Part shown: positions 22,685-34,425 of the stretch, in pieces | How the letters are laid out: each line of letters begins with the position of its first letter | Numbering within the stretch: the first letter of the stretch is position 1 | Assembly (NCBI GenBank): GCA_023055425.1 | Contig: JALGPY010000001.1 | Coordinates: forward strand, 114,619,057 to 114,683,056 | DNA from: Linanthus parryae | Lineage: Eukaryota; Streptophyta; Magnoliopsida; Ericales; Polemoniaceae | Length of the DNA: 64,000 nt | Direction of reading: 5' to 3' | Notes under the pieces: model-generated | What the model saw: the letters and a program-made list of their open reading frames with translations, nothing else | The model's database searches: none | What the model was told of the DNA's origin: nothing | Position numbers and translations under genes: made by a program

Positions 22685-23495
22685 TACTAGACTACACATA
22701 TTGATTTATTTCATTGTAATTTTTAATTTGATGCATGAATAATAATTTTTAACTGACCCATTGGTCCAACTGCTGACCCAGTAACCCGACATCCCTGCCG
22801 GTTCAACCACTCGTCCTGGTATGTCTGTGAGTAATCCCATATTTTGCCTAATGTGGGTGTTGGATTTGTCATCAATATTGTTTGTAATGACAAATCTCAA
22901 CTCCAGATTAACGACATCACATGAGTGTAAGTTTTCTGGAGCTCGGTACACTGGAAGGTAAAAGTGTCAATTTTTAAACTGAAAGGTGAAAATGTGCTTC
23001 AAACAAACTAGAGGGGGTGAAGGTGTATTTTATTCTATTTTTTATAATCCATGGTCCAGTTTTAGAATTTTGTGGCGGTATTAGAAGTTGTGGTGTGAGA
23101 ATCAGTGTGGGAAAGCTGCTGTAAATTTTAGATTAAATGTTGTTTGATAAATATTACATGAAAGTTACAGTAAAACGTTGATATAATAGTTTGTGTTTGG
23201 TAAATTCAACTGTGTAACTGCTATGAGAAAGAAAAATGATAAAATTAAGTAACATATTTATGTTCCTAAATATAAATGGAAATAAATGTAAAGATAATTT
23301 CTGAAAATTGTAAAAACGGTCAGATTAAAATCGGATGTAGATAATCTAATCAAATGTAGTTTCTGAAAAAACATTTCCCCCACCGTTATCAAACACATTA
23401 AAGGCTGTCGAAAAGCAATTGTGCTAGGAGCATGAGTATTACCACACTGGCTTTGGTCCAGTCCAGCAAAAATGAGAGCTCCTTTTTAAATGAAA
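22685..23495. other. Unrecognised non-coding stretch
   Basis: No gene recognised. The part near 23050-23400 has GTTTGATAAATATT, GTGTTTGGTAAA and inverted TTATCAAACAC motifs, sometimes seen in hAT-like non-autonomous elements, but I could not define ends. Confidence 0.3.
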
Positions 23496-26400
23496 CTAGG
23501 CGTGAATCCGCGCTATAGCGCGGGAGAGCGGTAAATTTATCAATCAATTTTCAGTTAAGGTTGATATGTTGGATTAAAAAATATTGCATCCCATCTATTT
23601 AACATATCATCACAATAAAAGACATAAATAAAATCTCAACCTACTTCTGATTCCTCACACAAATGTGCAACTTACTTTTTTTTCCAAGATCGCAGGAATA
23701 TTAACATGTGTAGGACAATAACACAGTTTGTTGTTTTGCGTCCAAATGCATTTTGGCAGTGCTATGAGATTTATCTACTAATGCATACACGCATTGTTTT
23801 TCTCATTTTTCTTCAGGGCAAAAACTTACACACAAATAAGAGTAAAATCTTGTTGTAAGATTGTACTTGTTTTTCCACCAAATTCAAACCAGGACCTTAG
23901 ATTGTGCCAATGACCACCATTTAAAGCATCTTTGAGTATTCAACTGATAAAATTGTAAAAAGTGTATGTACTTTAGAGGTTGCTATGTCATTATAAACTT
24001 ATATACATCAATTGTTTCTTCTTTTTAAGAAGTCTATGTGAAATATTGGAGTTCTATAAAACAAAAATCTGTAACCCAATTCTTTACTAAGTTTAGTTAA
24101 ACTTTCTTTCTTCCACTATTAAAATTTATTAGACAATTTCTTTGTACGAAAATAAGTATATATTTTGGTACATCCTAAATTCAAGTCGTACTCTCAAAGA
24201 AAGTCCAAAATAATAATTTATTACCTATGTGACATGTTAATTAGAAACTAATCATCTAACTAGAAACTACTTTTTATGTTTTAAATAGAAAGGTAAGAGG
24301 GATATGCATACCTTAAAATTGATGGGATGCTCTCCCTAATAGTCGTATCCCTCACTTAAGTAAGATATTGCATGTATATTATAATGAGAGAAACAAAACA
24401 TAAGAAAGAATGACAAAATTTTCTTACATTCAATTAGAAATGCATTAAAGAAGGATTGTACTAAAAGTGATGCTAAAGTTAACATCAGTACAATAGCACA
24501 TTACGGTCCATGCACTCATTTGGATCTCCGAAGCGGATGGATTCTTGTATCGTCAAAAGCGGTTGGTCTTTTTTTCCTTTATAAGACAGTCCACGCGGAA
24601 GGCAATATTTGAAACAAAATCAAATGGTTTGTTTTGTGGTGGAACCAAAAGATACACACACAAAATCACGGAGGAAGGAGATGTGTGCCTCGTGCTGTGA
24701 TTTGATGGATGGATGAACATAAACGAAAGTATAAAAACAAAAAGACAAATGAAGAAGTATAACTTGAATCCGTGACAAACAAAACTTGCAATGAAGCGGA
24801 CAGAAAAGAAAGAGATCTTCTTACCTTAAATTGATGAAATGCTGTCCGTATATGCCTCGCCTCACTACAAAAATTTCCATAAAAAACGGCAGAGGCAAAC
24901 CGCCGTTAAAGGCTGAAAAACCGCCGTAAAAACACTAAACGGCGGCACATACGACAGTTTGTCCACTGCCGTTGATCTCGGCGTCGGGAAGAGGAGACGG
25001 CGGTTTTCAGCCGCCAATATGTTAACGGCGGTTTTCCAAACCGACGATAAATTAAAGGCGGTTTTTAAAAAAAAGGCCATTATTTAGTATATAAAATAAA
25101 AAAAATACAATTTGGCTAATTAATTTTATTTTGCATTTATAACGCTAAATTACGATATTATTTGGTTTATTTTATTATTCAGCAATAATTTACTATATTA
25201 TTTGGTTTATTTTATTATTCAGCAATAATTTACTTTATTTTGTTATATCTGTTTTCGATCCAAAAAAACAACAAACCCACAAATTTATTGAACCCAGATC
25301 TCCAACCCAAAATTTCACAAAAACTTGAACCAAGATCTCCACTTGAACCCAGATCTCCAACCAAGAAATTTTACAAAGACTTGAACCCATAAATGTCACC
25401 AAACACAGGAAATTCAGTTTTACATATCTTAGTTTCGGATGTTTCAAAGAGAGAGGAAATGGAACGAGGTTGGCATCGAGATCCAAGCATCAATGGAGGG
25501 AGGAGGAAGGGCATCGAGATCCAAGCATCAATGGCATCGAGAGGATCTGGTTCGTACCCGGATCTGCTAGTTGAATATGCAACAGTAGAAGAATAGAGGA
25601 CGGGAAGAAGGGAGGAGGGAAGAGGAAGGAAGAAGAGACGAACGAGCTGAAAGATGCGGAAGGTGGAGGATGTGGATGAAAGAAGAGGAAACAGAGGGAT
25701 GGAGGATAATCCACATGAACAGGATCGATGTTGTTTCAAAATTCTGAAGAATAATAGAGGAGTTGGAGTATCAATGGAGGATGAAGGTAGAGGAGACAAA
25801 GGATGGAGTATCGATGGAGGTGGAGGCGTATGAATGAGAGGCAGGAGAGAGTAGTTGATTTTATAATAACAGGGTTTAGATCATACGGCAGAGATTAAAT
25901 CTAGATTGCTACGGCTGAGATCAAATCTAGGTTCACGGTAGTTACACAAATACAATTGTTTATACCAATTTTTAAATTATTAATCATTATCTTTTCAGGT
26001 AACCATTTTTTATGTGTTTCAATAAACGGCGGTTCATTGAAAACCGCCGTTAAAGGCACTCATTTTAGGACGGTCGAGACTTTTCCGCCGTTTAGTCAAA
26101 AATTTACGGCGGAACAAAGTAGACCGCCTTTAAAGGGACCAATTATACGACGCTTATTAGTTTTCCGTCGTTTAATGTACGGCGGTTTGGATATTTCCGT
26201 CGTTTAATCATTATACGACGGTTTTTGAGAAACTGCCGGTAAACAGTACCTTAACGGCGGTTTCTCTGCCCGTCGCCTAGCAAACCGCCGGGAAAGGGCC
26301 CAATTCTAGTAGTGCCTATGTAAGATAGTCCATGTATAATATAATGAGAGAAACAAAACCGACTAAAAAAATGACAACATTTTCTTACACTCATGAGAAA

Positions 26401-26784
26401 TGCACGAAGGTAGGTCTGCAAGAAGAGTAGATACTCCAGGAAAAAATATTTGTAATCGTTCAAATCTCTTATAATTCTGCAACCTGGGGAGTGGGGCCTT
26501 TTAATATGAAATTTCAGTTTTTTGAAAACAACAATTAACACTTATTAGCATTATGACAGTGAACTAAATACTAATTATTCATCTGTTACAAAAATAAAGA
26601 GCAATGTTATTATTGCAATGGCAAAGCATGACATGGATAATTGTCATTCTTTTATTGGTTTGCTAATGACATGTAAACATCAAAGATGCCAAATGGCATA
26701 TTTATGCTTAATTTTTAGTGACAAATGGCGATGCCTGGCTAATTCTAAGCACTTTTCTGCTTTTATATATAATATAGATATAGA
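23496..26784 (-). mobile_element. Non-autonomous Helitron H2, interrupted by a CACTA element
   Basis: Minus strand 3' end: palindrome CCGCGCTATAGCGCGG (23508-23523), then CTAG at 23496-23499. 5' end TCTATATCTATATTATATAT at 26784 (26778 is an alternative). Flanking A at 23495 and T at 26785 fit A|T insertion. About 1.84 kb is Helitron; the rest is the nested CACTA element. A short internal segment (near 24300-24460) is a second copy of the sequence that received the CACTA element. No coding content recognised. Confidence 0.7.
24863..26314. mobile_element. Non-autonomous CACTA (En/Spm) element nested in Helitron H2
   Basis: Ends CACTACAAAAATT and, inverted, CACTACTAGAATT, with a 3-bp target duplication CCT (24860-24862, 26315-26317). 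Both subterminal regions (24885-25075 and 26025-26295) are packed with AAACCGCCGT / ACGGCGGTTT motifs in both orientations, the usual layout of transposase-binding repeats. The 1452-bp element has no transposase. Its middle has a repeated GCATCGAGATCCAAGCATCA motif (near 25472 and 25511). The uninterrupted paralogous site is near 24326-24400. Confidence 0.9.
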
Positions 26785-27038
26785 TCAGAGCTTAATTAAA
26801 TGAAATAAAATAAAATTAATTAATATTATTATTTTTTTTCTCTGATAAACTTTAGACCTACTCATGCAGTCTCTTGACACACACCGTGTGTAGTAAAAAT
26901 GGAGAAGAAGATGACACGCATAAGAGAAGGTAGAGTCGCGACAATGTTCAATAAAAAGCTAACTCCCCCACTCACCTCCTCGACCACATCGATCTCCAAA
27001 ACTCTCTCTCTCTCTCTCTCGCTCTAATCTCTCTCCAA

Positions 27039-27645
27039 ATGGACATGGATAATTCTCAGATATCCGGTGACCACGAAGCAGCGAAGGGAGCTCAGCCGAA
27101 GAAAGACCGGCGGGTCAGGCTTTCGGTGGCCTGCTTTGCGAAGATCTTCAAATTAACCCCGAAGCTGAAGCTCAAGACTGACGGCCTGACCATTGAGTGG
27201 ATTCTGAGGAATGTTGACGAGGCTGGGATCATCGTCGCCGCCGTCGTCGCCAGGAATCAGTCGCTTGACCCAACAGTCGCCGTCGTGCCGAGAGCCGCCC
27301 CGCCGTCACCCCCCTCCGCCTCCACCGCCCGTCGTGGATTACACCGCACCTGCCGTGGTGGCTCCTGGGTTCGAGATCTGGGAGGCTAATCCGACGATGT
27401 GGGTGCAACCACAACTACCATCACCACCTTCGCCACCGAAACACGGGCGTTTTTTGGCTGAGCAGACGGTGAACCCTAGTTACAGTTCAGGTGGGTTCGG
27501 TGGGTTTTCCGACAACAACCTTCTTTTGCTGCAGGACTCTTATCTGGCGTGGTTGTTGTCACCATCGTCATCATCAACAGTAGCACCACAAGAGTCCAAT
27601 GATGTTGCCGATGAGGAGATACTTAACCTTGACGAGTACACATGA
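27039..27645 (+). pseudogene. TCP transcription factor-like gene, frameshifted
   Basis: Frame 1 (27039 to about 27300) has a TCP-like domain at residues ~21-70: KKDRRVRLSVACFAKIFKLT, KTDGLTIEWIL, then a second helix. Class I TCPs have about eight more basic-region residues between KDR and the RVR-like motif, so the DNA-contacting part is shortened. After a C-run (27309-27314) the sense continues in the next frame: proline-rich, WVQPQLPSP, GGFGGF, and an acidic end EEILNLDEYT. One extra base in the C-run would explain this. Upstream is a (CT)n leader (27000-27030). Could be a real indel, a sequencing error in the C-run, or a short TCP. A copy lacking the TCP domain is at 57411-57709. Confidence 0.6.
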
Positions 27646-27935
27646 GGAGGAAGTGGTGGTGGGATCAGTCAATTTATGGACGTCGACCACCCAATTTTCC
27701 AGAACACGTGCTCGCCGCCAACTGTCCGCCAGCAGCAAGAGGAGGAGGAGGGTGGTCTTGGCCGTGGCTGAAACCTAGTAATGGAGATAGAGAGTGCTAG
27801 CTGAAGTTGTAAACTAGTTGTTTGCTTGGTTGTTTCGGGTTTAGTGTTTTTTTTCTTGGTGTATAGTCCGGTGTCTGGAGATGATGAACATCATCGGTTT
27901 AAGAGTCAATATAAGTCTCTCTTTCCTGTATTGTG

Positions 27936-28215
27936 TTTCTGAAATGAATATTCTACTGCTTTTTCTATGTTTACGATGATTTTTTTCATGTTTTCGCAAC
28001 TTCTGATAGTGTTTCAATAATGAATGCTTTTTCTATGTTTTCGATGATTTTCACGTTTTCCCAACCTTTTGATAGTGTTTCTAAAATGAATGTCCTGTTG
28101 CTTTTTTATCTTTCGCTTATTTTCATGTTTTCCCAACTTCTGATAGTGTTTCTAAAATGAATGGTCTGCTGTTTTTTCTATGTTTTGATGATTTTTATGT
28201 TTTCCTAACTTCTTT
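27936..28215 (+). repeat. ~70-bp tandem repeat downstream of the TCP gene
   Basis: Four imperfect units, each containing TGTTTC-AAATGAAT, CTNTTTTCTATGTTTTC and a CATGTTTTC-CAACTTCTGATAG stretch. The same array is at about 58000-58280 in the duplicated locus, so it predates the duplication. Confidence 0.7.
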
Positions 28216-28479
28216 TGTTATCTCCTATTGTTATTGTGCGTACATGTGTAGTCCAGAAGCAGTTATCTTTCGTTCGTGTGATGAACGAACGTCGAAAGCC
28301 AATGATATTAGTTGCACTTCACTGCGCGCTTAAGATGGCGTATTCAATGTGTTTCGCATTATGTTGATACACTGGCTCCTACTTCTGAGTAGAAGATTAG
28401 GGTTGATGTTTTTCATCAGTTTTCCAACTTGGGCTATTGTTAGATATAAATGAGTCGAAACCAAATGTTTTATGCGCGA

Positions 28480-28650
28480 GTTCCATTAGTAGACTGTTTC
28501 GTGCAATCAAAGAAAGTTAACAGAAGAAAAAGTATTATTTGTCTCCACGCGCGTTTAAGGCGGTTGTGTTCGATAAGTAGACAGTTCCAAGTTAACGGAA
28601 GCAACGGTATTATTTGTCGCCTCGTGCGTTTTAGGAGTGTGTGTTCAAAT
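28480..28650 (+). repeat. Pair of ~75-bp direct repeats
   Basis: Two imperfect copies share GTAGACNGTT, AAGTTAACNGAAG and GTATTATTTGTC. Also present in the duplicate near 58545-58715. Confidence 0.6.
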
Positions 28651-28845
28651 CTGTCGTAATGTGTTTTTAATGAATGGAAATATTTTAGTCAAGCATTTTC
28701 AGCAAGAATAAGTACATAGCCTTGCTAATTAAATTAATACTATAAACTGAAAAATCACGCCCCTTATTAGCGTGTTTGCTTGCCTGGGCGTCTCCCTTGG
28801 CCAATACTTTTGGCCACAGTAATGCGAATTTGTGCAACAGCTTAA

Positions 28846-28877
28846 GCCCGTGACTAAAGCCTATTTTTCTAGTAGTG
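28846..28877. repeat. CACTA-like terminus at the end of the TCP segment
   Basis: Reverse complement begins CACTACTAGAAAAATAGGCT, a CACTA-type end. The duplicate copy ends at the equivalent base (58938). I found no matching opposite end, so it is a truncated element or the border of a captured segment. Confidence 0.5.
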
Positions 28878-29612
28878 CAACTCGGAGTTGAAATAGACTC
28901 TACTTTATTACTTGGTTGTGCACTTGCACATACACGTTAGAAATCGCGTCGCTCTCCTCGGGCATCTTGGCAGACTATACTCTAGGAACCAATCGTCAAA
29001 ACTTCCCATGCCTTGGTGTGTGCACCGCCACCGTTATCCGTAACCGCAATTTATATGTCGCAACGGGCCTACCTCATGGCCCCGTTTAGCAACAGAGACT
29101 GCTGGGTGTGCAAAACGGGCATCAATAATTCGGCCCATATGATCGTGGTCAAGTACTGGAGGGTGCGTGTGACGTGTTCCCCGTGCTCAAAGTGGTACCA
29201 AATGAGTGGCAGTCAGTGATGCACCTAAATTATAAAATTGTAACATTGTAAGAAGAAATGCACATTTTAGCTACTCTGAACTTTTAACTACTATTGAAGA
29301 AATGACTTGGCGTTCTTCTTTCTTATCTTCACTCAGGGTCGTGACATACAACAACGTTCACTGTTAGAGGCAGAATAAAAAAGGGAACTTATCGCGTATG
29401 ACTCACTGAAAAGCAAGCATGCCATTATACATTCTCAATTCTCAAATATATGCTTACAAACATAAATATTGTCACGCTTTTATGTTTTATGTTTACTAAT
29501 TTCCAGCATAAGAATATCATTATCGTCAAAATTAACATCGCGAACAAACACATCATTTCGTATTTCTCAAAAAAAAATGTACGCCAACAAACAAGATTAG
29601 TTTCATAAAATC
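28878..29612. other. Unrecognised stretch, possible coding scrap
   Basis: A 68-codon + frame at 29013-29219 has Cys pairs (CWVCKTG, CSPCSKW) but I recognise no family. The rest is AT-rich without visible genes. Confidence 0.3.
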
Positions 29613-29712
29613 ATGTATCCAAATATACAAATAGTTTACTAAAGGTTGGGTGAAATGAGAAATAGAAAGAAATGAAGGGACTGAAATAAGAATGAATAAC
29701 ATCCACCGATAA

Positions 29713-29859
29713 GCTTACAACTTTTATAACCTCGACAATAACGAAGAAACTGTAATTTGAGCTTAGCAGAGCTTCTCTCTCTATCCCATTAGGGGTTCGA
29801 CCATTTGGGGCTCGAAACACCGGAGACATGGTGGCTGGTGAGACCTTCGTGGCTGCCAC
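29713..29859 (-). other. Candidate first exon of an unrecognised minus-strand gene
   Basis: Minus frame starting MAATKVSPATMSPVF and containing PNGIEREALLSSNYSFF sits head to head with the MIF unit that starts to its right. The LLSSNYSF stretch is faintly like the N-terminus of DPH1-type diphthamide synthesis proteins, too weak to call. Other copies of this flank (near 35000 and 63150) lack the frame. Confidence 0.25.
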
Positions 29860-29972
29860 AGATTGAACTCAGAGGTTTTCGCGGCAAGCATAAAAGTAAC
29901 ATTCGAGGGAACCATCTGGCGGAATTGCGGTGAGTGAACATCCAGGGACGGGTACAAGGGCGGGCAGGAGGA

Positions 29973-30350
29973 GAGCAGTAATTTTATCAAACACTCTCTA
30001 ATTATTTATTTCATCCAGTTCAAATTAGTTAGGGGAACGTTATTTAATTCGTAATAACGTTTTGTTTCAGTGTGTTTTGTTTCTGATCTTGATTGAGTAC
30101 TTTTGGGTCTTTGACAGATCCCTACCAGTAGTATCCATCTAGGGATTTGAGATATCATACTACCTGTGTTTCTCTCTTGTACTTCAGTGGGCCGTAATTA
30201 CATAACCAAAGCCCAACTAATATGTTTGTCAAGCTTAAATTTCAAAACAATGTCGGTCAGTGAAATTTTTTTAACCCAAAATCGTAGTAAAAGTTTCAGG
30301 CTTGGTTGGAGGCGTTGGTCGGCCCATTGGACCAATCCTAGTTGTATCCA
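29973..30350 (+). repeat. MIF-unit 5' flank, block A (single copy)
   Basis: Starts GCAGTAATTTTATCAAACAC and ends GGACCAATCCTAGTTGTAT. Present as tandem pairs at 35135-35852 and 63270-63985. Non-coding. It lies 550-930 bases upstream of the MIF-like start codon. Confidence 0.8.
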
Positions 30351-30369
30351 CCCCCCCCCCCCCCCCCCC
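30351..30369. repeat. 19-base poly-C run
   Basis: Uninterrupted C tract at the end of block A; unit 2 has a shorter one near 35855. The G-rich complement could form quadruplexes. Its length is uncertain in most sequence data. Confidence 0.8.
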
Positions 30370-30801
30370 ACCCAATATATCTGCAACTTCTATGTGCTCA
30401 ACTGAGCCAACTCGAGCCCATTCCGGATTAAAATAGGCCATTTAGCACATATTACTTATAAATTTGACTTGGTCAAATATTTCTAGGCCAATTTGTAAGT
30501 AAGATATTGAGCCACCTTGAATTGGCCGACCTGTATTATACTAACTATTTATTTTACATGTAAGCATTTATAAATGAACCATCAACTTGTGTCCTCATTA
30601 TAATTAATTTTGTTATATTTTAATTTAAAATTTTACGATTTTTAAATTTTTCTTAATATTTAGTTGTCATTTTACGAGTGGTGTAAAGCACTACGGTGTT
30701 GGTGTTCATTGATCAACTTGTAACAAAAAGGTGTTTTGTCGTTATGTGCATGTCTCGAAACGTGTCCAATCAATTTCTCCTTTCTCATTTCCTTTTTGAC
30801 A

Positions 30802-30828
30802 AAACCCTAGACGAAGCGCCTATAAGTA
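30802..30828 (+). promoter_or_regulatory. MIF-like gene 1 core promoter: telo-box and TATA box
   Basis: AAACCCTA (30802-30809, telo-box type) is followed by TATAAGTA (30821-30828), 76 bases before the start codon, then a CT-rich leader. Copy 3 has the same order. Confidence 0.55.
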
Positions 30829-30903
30829 ATCCCATTTAACCATCGATCTTCTTCACTCCTTCACTCTCACTCTCACTCTTTCTCTTTCAGGTCCTCCACT
30901 GAA

Positions 30904-31254
30904 ATGGCAGTCGAGCCCAACAACAACGGCGACTCCTTTATCATCGATGACTACAAAGAGTGCCATCACGACTATGGCAATCCTGAGGTAGTTGACGGTT
31001 GTCATGAGTTCTTTAGGATAAACCCCGACGACGGAGTTCTGGTATGCGAAGCCTGCGGTCATCCCAGGGACGAGCACCGTCTGGAGAGAATCCAGGTCAA
31101 TGTCTCACCACAGCTAGTGCAGGGCCTGGTAGTTCACGCACGGGGGAACCCACCAACAGTCAACCTCACTGTGGTTGGTCCACAACCACCATCCAACGAC
31201 GATCAGGTGGGTGAGGTGGTCAACCCACCACGGAGGAGGCAGAGACGTGACTGA
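30904..31254 (+). CDS. MIF-like protein 1 (ZF-HD dimerisation zinc finger, no homeodomain)
   Basis: 116 codons. Residues ~17-61 match the ZF-HD dimerisation domain found in ZF-HD factors and in mini zinc finger (MIF) proteins: YKEC (Cys20), VVDGCHEFF (Cys33), LVCEACGHPRDEH (Cys48, Cys51, His58). MIFs lack the homeodomain and are known to block ZF-HD factors by dimerising with them in the nucleus. Several usual ligand positions differ: Tyr24 where a His is common, and His53-Pro54 for the usual Cys-His. The rest is proline-rich and ends in basic RRRQRRD. Start chosen for the AAAATGGC context and conservation across copies. Intact here, but whether it is expressed or functional is unknown. Confidence 0.65.
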   Translation: MAVEPNNNGDSFIIDDYKECHHDYGNPEVVDGCHEFFRINPDDGVLVCEACGHPRDEHRLERIQVNVSPQLVQGLVVHARGNPPTVNLTVVGPQPPSNDDQVGEVVNPPRRRQRRD

Positions 31255-32294
31255 CTACTCGTGACTGACTACTCTGGCTGTAGTTTTAGTCAGTGGATGG
31301 CGTTTGGTGGTTTCTCTTTGTTGTCTGAGCTAGCTGTTGTAATAGGATGTTTCTCAGTTCTTACTCTTTTTTTCCTAAACCCTGCTCCGAAAACCACCAC
31401 GGTGTTGCTAGGCATTGGCAAAGCGGGCTGTACTTTTCTAGTTGCTTCATTCAATTAGGTTCTAATATTTCCGCCCAAGTTGATGTTTTATGTTTTAGTT
31501 TCTATCTGTCTTGTTCTTACTTTTATTCTCATAAACACATGTATGTGTCTGATAAAAAGAACAATCGAGAGGAACAAAATATGAGTTATAATAGGGAATC
31601 CTATCAGTTTCTCTATTTTTGTTTTGTTTTGACGCTTATCATGGCTTTTCAAACTTTAAGGTGCGTGGTTGAAAATGAGTGACAACTCAGTTGAAGAACA
31701 CATGTAACACATGCATGGGACGGAGTCAAAGTAGTAGTGAACACTTCTTAGTTGTAAGGCATGCATTAGAGGGATTTCTTATTCCTTGTATATGTAGGAT
31801 GAGAGAGGTGAGCAAGAAAATTATAATGAAAGTGAAGTAGTGATTATATACCAAAGTAAATGAGATAGGGAAGACGATGCCATTCGTAGAACTTAGCTCA
31901 AGATTTTAACAAGTTCATTTTTTAGAACTTGATTTATATCACTTTTCACTTTTTAACTTTAATTTGTCAAGGTTTTCTTTTCTTTCAAGACACCTGCATG
32001 TGCTTGTTTTTTTCTAATTTCAAAAAGGGAGTTTTGTATCCACTCGCTATGTTTTCCAGGTTTTAAGATGTGGAGTCGGTTACATGAGTAAGAAAGAGAA
32101 TAGAATCCAGATAAAAAGAGAACAGATACAAATATTGTTCAGAAAGAAAAGAGAAGGCAAAATAATTGAACTTAAAACACTTCACTTTCTATTGAAGGAA
32201 AAGATGAAAAAAGTCACCAATAGAAGCTCTTTTGTGATATAAATCGCAAAACAAAACAAAATTACAACTGGCCGTCAAATTTAACAAACTTAAA
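31255..32294 (+). repeat. MIF-unit 3' flank, block C, copy 1
   Basis: Colinear with 36661-37585 and 44579-45660, and inverted at 56833-57405. It probably includes the 3' untranslated region. No protein conserved among copies. A Ty3-type solo LTR splits it from its right end at 34381. Confidence 0.75.
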
Positions 32295-34380
32295 TGAAAC
32301 ACCCCCTTATCATAAGGGATGCCTCCGCCCGAGGCGATGAGCCTCATTGGGAACGGATGAGGATCGTCGGTTCACAACAGCAAAACCATCGTAAATTTAA
32401 AACACAATTTATTACATAATTCCAGATAAACAGTGATAGCGTTTGAAAATTTAAAAGTAAATTATTAAGTGAAGTTTAATGAAATACTATGTGTTCGATG
32501 TTCTAAGCATCAAGCCTCCTATCCAGCAGTGTCATGATCGTCCCCCACCTTGAATGATAACATGCAGTTTTGAAATGACAAAAGCCGACGCAGTTTTAAA
32601 GAAAATGATCAGCAAACGGTTGAGTAAGCTAAAACCCATAGCAAGTAAATCGATTATGAGGCATGTGACAAGAATAAAGAGTGTTCTCTAACCAAGTAAT
32701 AAAGATCAGATATATGTGGGGATAACATTAGCGTTGTTTGCTTCGTCAAATCCATGACGATTTCAAATTTCGTAATTCCAATCCAAAGATGTGGACCATC
32801 TTGGAGAATCACAGTCAAATAGAGATTTACAATATTTCCACAACTCATCACTTTACATCTCATAAGGATAGCATTCTCTTTTCTCAATGATAAGATATCG
32901 AGTCTAGGAATTCATTTCACTAGTTAGCTGATGCGGGTAGTGACCATATCCGATCCACAACCACTTCCTCATAATGTGCAAAATCACAGCCATTACCGTA
33001 TCACAATCACAAGGAGGTTCGCATCACTGCACCTCATAACCATATAACAATAACCAATCACAATCTATCCGAAACGTATCGTATCAGGGATATGGTACAA
33101 ACCCATGCACAACAGCTTTCACTTTAAACCACTACTACTTTTTCTTACAAGATTGAAAAATCGAGTAAGGAGCTACAACTAAAGACGGTGTGGCAATTTT
33201 TCATAATACTCGGTATATGATTATGAGAGATGTTTGTATTTAACCAATATTTGAGCGGTACGATACTTTTGATAATTGTGCCCCGTGAACTAGGTAATCA
33301 GAGCCTACAATGGTAGTCGTATTTGATTAGTACTTCACTTTGGAATAGAATTGAGATGTTCTTCTAGCGATATCTTTCAGATTACTTATTTTGGATTTGG
33401 TTCAAAGTAAATTCTTTTTCGAAAGCAAGTAAATAATTCAAATAAAGCATGTATAATAGTATTTGAAAAATAACACACGCGATACACAAAAGAAATAAAG
33501 GGAAACAACGCTAGGCATATTAACTTACCTTAATCCAAAAGCACGTCCTAGATGTAGTTCTCGCCTATGAAACTGTCACCTACATATTGGAGCTATAACT
33601 CATCACAAACCCAAATATAACGCTATAACTCATAACAAGAATCATACTTAATAATTTTAGACTAACCTGAAACCCACTTGTTAACTTCTCATCTCTATTT
33701 ATTTATATTTTCTTAATAAAGAGACAACGTGTCTATAGTTAGAACGCTATTAAATTTATGTGCTGAAAAGTGATTAAACACAATATTTGTTTAGTTTTTA
33801 ATAAAACATTTCTAGTTTAATTTCTAAAAATTGACTCATGCACTATTTCAATACCCGGAACATATTTATACGATGAGGACGAAAACTAATATTTTTTGAA
33901 AATATTTGTATTCCAAAACCTTCAATTTATTTTTACATAGAGTGTAAAGTTTAAGTAAAAGATAAATAGAGCCTCCCAACTTATACTAAAAGTCAGCTCG
34001 CACCCCTCCTACACTCACAAGACAATTGAAGAAAAGACATTTTAACCCCCCCCCCCCAAAGTTTCAGAAACAACACTCCTTGTTTGAAAAAAATGTGAAG
34101 AAGGAGACAACTCTCCTTGTTTGAAAAAAAAAGAAACACATGGGGGAACTAGGAGGTACAGGAGCGTTGATTAACGCAATATTTTTCCTGGTTTATCTTT
34201 CAAATCAGTAAAACTACCACCCCCATAGTTCTAGAAACCCAGGTATTTATCCCCAACTAAAAGTTTAACTAACAAGTTTATATTTTCTAAACTACATATA
34301 CCTCCCGCAATTCTAAAATTTATATTTTAACATTTACGAATAGTCATCAAATTACCTGTATACTAAAACGGGGTATTACA
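32295..34380 (-). mobile_element. Ty3-type solo LTR
   Basis: Minus strand starts TGTAATACCCCGTTTTAG and ends GGGGGTGTTTCA, similar in both ends to the Ty3-type LTRs at 46617-52717. A 5-bp target duplication TTAAA flanks it (32290-32294, 34381-34385). No internal domain, so the element was reduced by LTR-LTR recombination. The equivalent site in unit 2 (near 37530-37545) is empty. 2086 bp; short frames inside are not genes. Confidence 0.85.
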
Positions 34381-34425
34381 TTAAATTAAAAATTAAATAT
34401 TCTTTCTTTTGTAGTTATCCAAATA

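Noticed and set aside
25371..25799. 142-codon minus frame
   Set aside because: Low-complexity Ser/Pro/Leu frame within the CACTA interior; overlapping frames in other registers look equally good.
29013..29219. 68-codon frame with two Cys pairs
   Set aside because: No known family pattern and no conserved copy; kept only as a note in the surrounding stretch.
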